The notes under the pieces were generated by a model that did no database searches, had not been told where the DNA came from, and saw nothing but the letters and a program-made list of their open reading frames with translations. From positions 1 to 40,481 of IMG/VR virus record IMGVR_UViG_3300030102_003384: DNA of 40,481 nt. One strand, 5' to 3'. Below, one piece after another: positions 35,801 to 40,481 of the stretch (positions are counted from its first letter, which is position 1; each line of letters starts with the position of its first letter). A program made the translations under genes and the position numbers. Source of the DNA: a virus.

Positions 35801-37855
35801 CTCAGCATACACAATGTTACTATATATAGTTTGATAGTTAGTAGCTGTAGGTTTTATAACAAATTTATATTTAGTTGCCCAGCTTGGCGCTATTTGGTTT
35901 GTAGGTATTTCAACCTGAATGTAGTTTCTTTTGTCAGATAAACCACATGGCAGGTTAACAGAATTTAATGGACTTACTTGAGCAGTGGAAGCTCTATTGT
36001 AATCATCCATATACACCATTCCTATTTCATAACCTCTATTACTATGTAAACTTTCTATTGTAGGAGATGTTTGAGCTGTTACTGCAGCGCTTGAAAATCT
36101 CCAATATGCAATCATAGGATTTACCCCAGACACATTATATATAGCTGCGTTTAACTGTATCTCTATACTTTTTGCAGATGGCCCATTTATACTCAAACCT
36201 AATGGCTCTCCTTTAGCAGGAGCAACAGCAGTTGCAGAAGTTCTACCTGTTTGGTTCAATGTGTTATAATTAGAATCAAAAGCTTGAGGTATTGTTTGGT
36301 TAAATACATCTGTCAACGTAGAACCATTACCTGCGTTAGCTACAGTTTGAATACTTGTTGCTGTTCCAATTTTTTCTTGGAAGTCAGTGTCAGTAGCTAA
36401 ATCATAAATTGTTGCATAACTTTTTATTAATGTATAACTCCATGTTAAAAAGTAAATTTCTGTTGGAGGCACGACAGCTGGCCCTGTAGAAATATGGTCT
36501 GCGCCGTAAGCAATTCCAAAAGTAAAAGTAATGGTTGTGCCTGCGACTAACTGACTAGGAATTTGAGCTCCTGTAATCGGACTTACTCTAGCTTCTAATA
36601 AAGAAAAATCAATACTTATCTCACTGTCATCTACATTTTGAGTGTGTCCGGTTGCTGGAGTAAAATCTATTGTATATGTATCGCCCAGTGTTGCGTTATC
36701 TGGAACACTAGTATAATTAATGTCTTCTGATTTTGTAGTGGCTGTAAACTCAAAATTAACCCTTGACCCTGCTGCAGTTTTAAAATCATAACCCTCTACA
36801 TAGTTACCATATACCAATCTGTTACCCATTAATGTTTGAGCTTTTGCTTTTTGCGGTACGTTATCAAAAGTTCTAAATATTTCTGAGTCAGGTAAGACTG
36901 AAAATATTTTTCTATTTGTAAATGCTCTAGTTTGATTTGCGTTGTCTAACCATCCATATTCTTTTTTATTAAAACTTTCAATAATTTTAATTGTGTCAGA
37001 ATTGGCTTCCTTAAAAACAAGTTGCACCTCAATAACTTTGCTGCTTCCTGTGTTAAAAGTAATATTACATGCGTTGGTAATATTAACCATGCCTTCATTC
37101 AAATAGCTGTTTGAACTAAAATCAAATTGACCTGGCGTAAATGAAGGTTCTGAAAATTGAGAAATAGCAGAATACTCATTGTTTTCGTATTTATATCTGT
37201 AACCAAAACAAATAAACTTATCTTCAAGATAAGCATCTGTAATACCTGTTACATTAAAAGGCTCTATAGTTGGAGCGCTAGTCGGTGGTTTTTTTATTAC
37301 AAGTATATCGTCTTGATTAAAATCATCTGTTAATACCGCTGGCCTAGGGTCTCCATAATTTTTATTAATATTTATAACTCTTGGAGGGTTAGTGTTGTCA
37401 GTAAAAAACAAAAGGTTTTCTATTTTGTCAACACCAGTTATTAAAAAGTTTGGATTGAAGTTTAGTGTAGTGTTTATACCATTTCCATCATCTATACTAA
37501 TAACGTGATAAATAAGCTCTCCAGTTTCTACATCATAAGAAACTATCATATCTAATTTACCTGTAGCTCCTTGAGTAAATGCTGGGTCGTGGACAAACCA
37601 ATATATTACAAGCTGAGCTCCATCTTCAAAAGCACCAATACATTTTGCCTGAGAACTTAATTTAGTTCCATCTACGTATTGAAGTTCTGTTAATGGTATA
37701 TTACCTTTAGAATTTTCAACCGCTCCTATTTCTGATTCTTCAGTAGAACCTAGCCTTACATTCAAAGCATCTACATACTCTCCATTCGGGACAAGCCTTT
37801 CATCAAGGCTTTTATTCATACGCCCTCTTATAAAATTTCTTTGAATGTTTGCCAT
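32855..37855 (-). CDS. Large tail protein (tail-tube B-like), 1666 aa
   Basis: A very long, beta-rich structural protein. The opening MANIQRNFIRGRMNKSLDER and a following LVPNGEYVDALNVRLG block are, from memory, found in podovirus tail proteins of the T7 gp12 (tail tube B) position, and several short strand repeats in the first ~500 residues suggest a propeller-like body. The last ~100 residues switch to a Pro-rich linker (PSPTPSPTPAPS, ~nt 33120-33070) plus a Cys-containing module like those in the 826-aa protein. Much longer than T7 gp12 (~800 residues), so it may combine tube and nozzle or fibre functions. It starts 1 nt after the gene before it. Confidence 0.68.
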   Translation of the reverse strand: MANIQRNFIRGRMNKSLDERLVPNGEYVDALNVRLGSTEESEIGAVENSKGNIPLTELQYVDGTKLSSQAKCIGAFEDGAQLVIYWFVHDPAFTQGATGKLDMIVSYDVETGELIYHVISIDDGNGINTTLNFNPNFLITGVDKIENLLFFTDNTNPPRVININKNYGDPRPAVLTDDFNQDDILVIKKPPTSAPTIEPFNVTGITDAYLEDKFICFGYRYKYENNEYSAISQFSEPSFTPGQFDFSSNSYLNEGMVNITNACNITFNTGSSKVIEVQLVFKEANSDTIKIIESFNKKEYGWLDNANQTRAFTNRKIFSVLPDSEIFRTFDNVPQKAKAQTLMGNRLVYGNYVEGYDFKTAAGSRVNFEFTATTKSEDINYTSVPDNATLGDTYTIDFTPATGHTQNVDDSEISIDFSLLEARVSPITGAQIPSQLVAGTTITFTFGIAYGADHISTGPAVVPPTEIYFLTWSYTLIKSYATIYDLATDTDFQEKIGTATSIQTVANAGNGSTLTDVFNQTIPQAFDSNYNTLNQTGRTSATAVAPAKGEPLGLSINGPSAKSIEIQLNAAIYNVSGVNPMIAYWRFSSAAVTAQTSPTIESLHSNRGYEIGMVYMDDYNRASTAQVSPLNSVNLPCGLSDKRNYIQVEIPTNQIAPSWATKYKFVIKPTATNYQTIYSNIVYAESGTNSSYFLLDGENAAKVEAGDSLIVKADASGVRNNCTIATVLEKENQPAGFIKIFDAAGAEVEVFGGTYMKINASNFVAQEGTDAIISTGPYKSTARGAQDTYPVVAYPLFTGVNTSGSTTAFNVYDVPVGTRIQMSIEFTRQGVPEDVDAACMKKNYTLTKTLTSTRNYANMKEWWEGDNVEQILNEGVEDKADDVTISNDYITPANSQASPPYATSIIYTGQLTGAQIASAAYFDSTATSPNQKFYYRLYEDTSTQDPSGNNLIYLLVSGSSSCYNGGSNMSHRLSRVEVNFTVYRADSTYVFETQPEEALPDVWYENNESFDINGDLHLGNVQNQSKDSFGVINKSAIVNTGFFNCYTFGNGVESNKIKDSIKGKQVTLGNRIFTTSNEEYKAAHRFADLTYSGVFNDESNVNRLNEFNLGLLNFKPLEETYGDVEILFARETDILVLQEDKISYVLAGKNLLSDSTGGGDVTSVPEVLGTQIARIEDYGISNHPESFAEFGANKYFSDAKRNVVVKLTGSSAQDETLSVISNQGMRSWFRDLFAEASATQKLGGYDPYMHEYVFTSNTIVKPETELCTACGVTKNITVLPNQEFVYCVDIGEDVGPPSKLFFVEIDYVIPFENSDLIVTEGTEQQIVTEGGVDIETEGQASGVGYTIQAIYDGVTYTTGVVYQSGTLKFPKPNPTPSEVVIIISTDSSVADTIQVTAKCPEEELFSVYSVTLTTNANAGQFIHTEFNWTNNTVSSPTQTDLVTFLASPNDPIVSQYRELEGPQGSNIIPPDGATITMRSNKINFDNYVFDPTENEFRYLRTDALYENNSTDINILLAASVQATPINSTGAPNLYTADFVMPAGGSKLYLIYDLRNSIGQQLCFSSGSFFESCCDCTFTPAPSPTPSPTPAPSIPTYNYFIGIDCVNLQAVYLKANTTLGVVVGNEVQYSSGGTVVGCASLYATGGTGTNGEVTVVVSGCGDSRCSV

Positions 37856-37856
37856 T

Positions 37857-38777
37857 TTATTTTATCCACTTATCTTCACCTCTAAGATTCATAAGCAATC
37901 TACTTGGGTGAATGTTACTTAATCTGATTTTAGCATTTCTTAATAAAGCTTGTTTGTTTTTTCTTGCTCTATTAACGATATACTCTTGCACTCCAAATTT
38001 ACTATTTAAAATAGCATATTGTATGTAAGCATAAATGTATTCTTCAAATAATTTATTTACACTAATTTGTGAGTCATCACCATTTTCCATACCATCGGAT
38101 ATATATTGTAAAACACATTGTTGGTTGGCCATGGTAGAATCAAAATTAATAACACCAGCTTTTTTATCTATAGTAAATGTAGGATTTATGTTAGCTGTTT
38201 CAGTTTCCAAACCATATCTAGCTCCTATTCTGTAATTATATATATCGGCATCGTAATTATAAACGTTAGGGTTTACGTTTTCATCTATCTCATCATTTAA
38301 ATATATACTTCTAAGCGAGCCATCTTTTCTTTCGGTATCTAAATTAGAATCAACAACTGTTGCATTATTATCACTATCATAAGTAAATGAAGCTGTAGCA
38401 GATTGAATAAAAGAAACTGCTGATTGCACTTGAATATTTTCGGTTAATTCTCTTAACACGTTATCTTTTAATAAATAAAGCTTTACCCAGTTTACATAAT
38501 CAGGAGGTAAAACAAATCGCAGGTCATCATATACTTTTAATTCCAAAGCTTTTATTTCTTTAAAAGCATCATAATTAAGTTCTTGTATACCACGTTTTGC
38601 GTGAAATAATATTTTAAATCTATTTGAGTTATTTATTAAGGCATGATTGCCAGCATACATCAACTGAAAATTTTTAATAATATCTTCTAAACTAACGTAT
38701 TGATATGAACCCCAGTTAGAATCAGTAGGGTTTACACCGTCATTTGTATAATATTTTTTTTGATTTATATAAGCCAT
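37857..38777 (-). CDS. Tail-tube A/adaptor-like structural protein, 306 aa
   Basis: A soluble virion-type protein with an N-terminal region rich in Asn and Tyr, then a helical part (HAKRGIQELNYDAFKEIKAL) and a strand LRFVLPPDYVNWVKLYLL. The (L/V)PPDYVxWxK pattern is frequent in phage adaptor and tail-tube A proteins that link connector and tail. It lies immediately upstream of the tail-tube-B-like gene, the usual order in T7-like tails. The function is inferred from that order and the motif. Confidence 0.55.
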   Translation of the reverse strand: MAYINQKKYYTNDGVNPTDSNWGSYQYVSLEDIIKNFQLMYAGNHALINNSNRFKILFHAKRGIQELNYDAFKEIKALELKVYDDLRFVLPPDYVNWVKLYLLKDNVLRELTENIQVQSAVSFIQSATASFTYDSDNNATVVDSNLDTERKDGSLRSIYLNDEIDENVNPNVYNYDADIYNYRIGARYGLETETANINPTFTIDKKAGVINFDSTMANQQCVLQYISDGMENGDDSQISVNKLFEEYIYAYIQYAILNSKFGVQEYIVNRARKNKQALLRNAKIRLSNIHPSRLLMNLRGEDKWIK

Positions 38778-38779
38778 AA

Positions 38780-39511
38780 TTAAATATCAGTTCTATTTTG
38801 TTGTTGTTCTTCCACTTGTCCAAACTGAAACACGTCAGCTTCTCTTATTGATATACCAGCGTACTGTAATATCTTAGCTACTAAATTATTTGAATCATCA
38901 ATAGGTAGCTCAAAGTCTTGATAATCATTTTGCGTCTGGTCAAACAAAGGTTCGCCTCCATAAAGGGTTACGTATGTCCACTTAGGGTCTTTTGGATATC
39001 TTACATATTGAGCTTGAACATCATTTAACCCATTAAAAGTATTAGGATAAATTGTAATCTCTGAAGCTTCTTGTGTATAAGCAGGAAATATAGTAGAAGG
39101 AGATGTAAGCAGTGAACTATTTAACATAGTTATTTTGCTGTGTGTAACCTTCTCTGCTTCTCCTTTTAAAACACCTCCAGAAAAACATAAAACTTTATTA
39201 AGTAAATAATAATCAGAACCTGTTGTAGATTGTGATGGTAAAAAGAAAACATTTTGTGTTTTCTGAGTTAAAAAAGATGTAATAGAAAAAGTGTCTATTA
39301 CTTCTTCGTATCCTTTTTTAATATCAGCATATCCTGTTCCCGATATTCTAGCGTTTTCTTCATTTATTTGCTGATTATATCTTATAAAATATTCGTCAAA
39401 TATATCTAGCTGAGCTTGTTTTGCAAACAAGTTAAAATCACTGGGCGATATATAACCGTAATTATTCTTGTTGATAATAGCAAGTACAGTATTTCTTACA
39501 GAATTTATCAT
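38780..39511 (-). CDS. Structural protein, probably neck/tail adaptor, 243 aa
   Basis: A mixed alpha/beta protein starting MINSVRNTVLAIINKNNYGY. The NKNNYGYISPSDFNLFAKQAQ start recurs, in my memory, in marine phage structural proteins of undefined role. No catalytic motif, signal or membrane segment. It is the first gene behind a promoter (39527-39534) and runs into the tail-tube-A-like gene with a 2-nt gap, which favours a head-tail joining role. That is inference only. Confidence 0.55.
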   Translation of the reverse strand: MINSVRNTVLAIINKNNYGYISPSDFNLFAKQAQLDIFDEYFIRYNQQINEENARISGTGYADIKKGYEEVIDTFSITSFLTQKTQNVFFLPSQSTTGSDYYLLNKVLCFSGGVLKGEAEKVTHSKITMLNSSLLTSPSTIFPAYTQEASEITIYPNTFNGLNDVQAQYVRYPKDPKWTYVTLYGGEPLFDQTQNDYQDFELPIDDSNNLVAKILQYAGISIREADVFQFGQVEEQQQNRTDI

Positions 39512-39526
39512 TTGAAAATCTTTTTA

Positions 39527-39534
39527 CAAAGATA
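39527..39534 (-). promoter_or_regulatory. Bacteroidetes-type -7 element for the tail operon
   Basis: The minus strand reads TATCTTTG (consensus TAnnTTTG), 15 nt upstream of the ATG at 39511 and directly after the terminator at 39541-39570. No exact TTTG -33 is visible. Confidence 0.55.
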
Positions 39535-39540
39535 CATAAA

Positions 39541-39570
39541 ATAAAAAAGCACCTAGGATTTAGGTGCTTT
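39541..39570 (-). terminator. Intrinsic terminator after the 93-aa gene
   Basis: A 10-bp perfect stem, AAAGCACCTA (39546-39555) with TAGGTGCTTT (39561-39570), has a 5-nt loop and, on the minus strand, is followed by a T-rich run. Confidence 0.9.
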
Positions 39571-39603
39571 CTCGCTGTCGATAGTAAAGGAAGGATTAAA
39601 TCG

Positions 39604-39885
39604 TTATGCGACTGCAATTCCACTTACAGCATAAGGTAGGTCATCTACACTATACGCTGGGTTTGTCCAAGAAGTAGTTAGTGCTGCCACAACTGCGTCT
39701 TGAATTGCATCTCTTTCCGTTTCATCTCCCGCACCTGCTGTTGCGTGAGTAATAGTGGTTACTTGACCACCTCTATAAGTAATTGTTACTGTAGTAGTAG
39801 ATGCTTGCTCTATTAATACAATTCCGCTAACGGCTACCAATTGGTTTTGCTCATTAGTTACTGGGATATTTAAAAATTTTTGCAT
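39604..39885 (-). CDS. Small virion-type protein, 93 aa, own transcription unit
   Basis: A beta-rich, neutral protein starting MQKFLNIPVTNEQNQLVAVS, with a Thr/Val-rich strand region and THATAGAGDETERDAIQDAV. Short proteins with this opening and the THATAGAGDE block recur in marine phages near capsid genes (from memory; role unknown). It has its own promoter (39914-39922) and a strong terminator (39541-39570), so it is a monocistronic, probably abundant, virion component such as a decoration or minor capsid protein. That role is inferred. Confidence 0.65.
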   Translation of the reverse strand: MQKFLNIPVTNEQNQLVAVSGIVLIEQASTTTVTITYRGGQVTTITHATAGAGDETERDAIQDAVVAALTTSWTNPAYSVDDLPYAVSGIAVA

Positions 39886-39913
39886 TGTAAAAAAATTAAT
39901 AGTTAAACTTACG

Positions 39914-39922
39914 GCAAAGTTA
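39914..39922 (-). promoter_or_regulatory. Bacteroidetes-type -7 element for the 93-aa gene
   Basis: The minus strand reads TAACTTTGC, a full match to TAnnTTTG plus C. It overlaps the stop codon of the upstream gene, 28 nt before the ATG at 39885. No exact -33 TTTG. Confidence 0.62.
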
Positions 39923-40481
39923 CGAATTTTTTGCTAACGCTTTTAAATGCTTATAAGACTCTAAACCTTCGTCGCTTTCAAAATAACTTGCAATAATAAA
40001 AAGCGGGTCTTCCCCGTATGGTATATTACACATCTTCTTTTTATTAGAGGCTGTATTAAACCACACTTCTTTTTTATTATTTCTAAGCTGTATTAAGTTT
40101 TTATCTAATATGTTTTGAATAGTAGCGTTAAACTTAAGAGCAGGGTCTTTTAATAAATTCATAAAACCTGCTGGTTGTTGCTTAGCAAAAATTAATATAT
40201 CTCTTTTGAGTTCTGCAGTCGTAACTTTAGAAACATCTTTTTGAAATAACACTCTAGCTACGTTTTCAACTTGTTCAACCGTTAACTGTCTAGCTTCTAT
40301 TAAAGCATCTACTTCTAAGTTTAAGTCTTCTACAAGCTCTGCAGCTTCTTTTGCTTTATTAACCTCAACAAATACTCTTCCTTTCCCTGGATGTAAGTCC
40401 ATGAACTTTTGAAGTACTTGATTATTTTTAGGTACGTGTAAGAATCCATCTTCAAATACAATTGGCTCAACAATAGCATTG
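39920..40481 (-). CDS. Structural/scaffold-like protein, 5' end beyond window
   Basis: The frame is open to the right edge, so the true start lies outside. The visible 186 residues begin NAIVEPIVFEDGFLHVPKNN and continue VLQKFMDLHPGKGRVFVEVN. The (L/F)xVPxxxxxLQxFxxxHPxxG pattern is common to short phage proteins encoded next to the major capsid gene. The remainder is helical and charged. An internal ATG at 40402 would give 160 residues but cuts through this conserved N-terminal block. Function unknown; the position at the head of the virion operon suggests capsid assembly. Confidence 0.62.
   Translation of the reverse strand, partial: NAIVEPIVFEDGFLHVPKNNQVLQKFMDLHPGKGRVFVEVNKAKEAAELVEDLNLEVDALIEARQLTVEQVENVARVLFQKDVSKVTTAELKRDILIFAKQQPAGFMNLLKDPALKFNATIQNILDKNLIQLRNNKKEVWFNTASNKKKMCNIPYGEDPLFIIASYFESDEGLESYKHLKALAKNS

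Noticed and set aside
1-40481. tRNA or rRNA genes, insertion sequences, integrase or attachment sites
   Set aside because: I looked for them and saw none; there is no sign of a lysogeny module in this window.

Overview
The window reads as part of a double-stranded DNA phage genome, most likely a podovirus-like phage of a marine Bacteroidetes (flavobacterial) host. Three things support this. Promoters match the Bacteroidetes consensus (TTTG, 19-20 nt, TAnnTTTG). Start codons have A/T-rich leaders rather than Shine-Dalgarno sites. The gene content is phage-like: ERF recombinase, exonuclease, VirE-N primase/helicase, tail and ejection proteins, and many tiny genes. Terminase, portal, capsid and DNA polymerase are not in the window and presumably lie beyond its edges.

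Layout. 1-2.0 kb: the N-terminal half of a phage GroEL (minus strand), a lipoprotein, two small minus-strand genes and a cluster of TCGTCAC heptamers. 2.2-5.4 kb: a plus-strand operon of small genes, including a SprT-like protease, whose intergenic gaps hold seven predicted self-cleaving ribozymes: four pistol and three type I hammerhead. Each is placed to cut 24-27 nt upstream of the next start codon. The array ends in an intrinsic terminator. 5.4-7.2 kb: an operon of small hypothetical genes ending in a pseudoknotted terminator-like RNA. 7.2-16.4 kb: DNA metabolism, with DnaA-domain-IV-like proteins, ERF annealase, PD-(D/E)XK exonuclease, an SSB-like protein, primase-helicase, SNF2-type helicase, VRR-NUC nuclease and a metallophosphoesterase. 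16.4-40.5 kb: minus-strand virion genes, with tail-tube-like proteins, a 1666-aa tail protein, two large cysteine- and proline-rich fibre-like proteins and three ejection-type proteins.

Between the two fibre genes sits a compact cassette: a tandem 2-oxoglutarate dioxygenase whose first half is prolyl-4-hydroxylase-like, a fucosyltransferase-like protein, a glycosyltransferase like the Skp1 hydroxyproline GlcNAc-transferase family, and a plant-type GDP-mannose 3,5-epimerase. Its neighbours carry long (S/T/A)-P linkers like hydroxyproline-glycosylation modules. I infer a phage-encoded pathway that hydroxylates prolines in its own fibre linkers and builds a short L-galactose- or L-fucose-containing glycan on them. 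This cassette and the ribozyme array are the two systems most worth following up.

Everything here was read by eye. Family names rest on recognised motifs and not on database searches.
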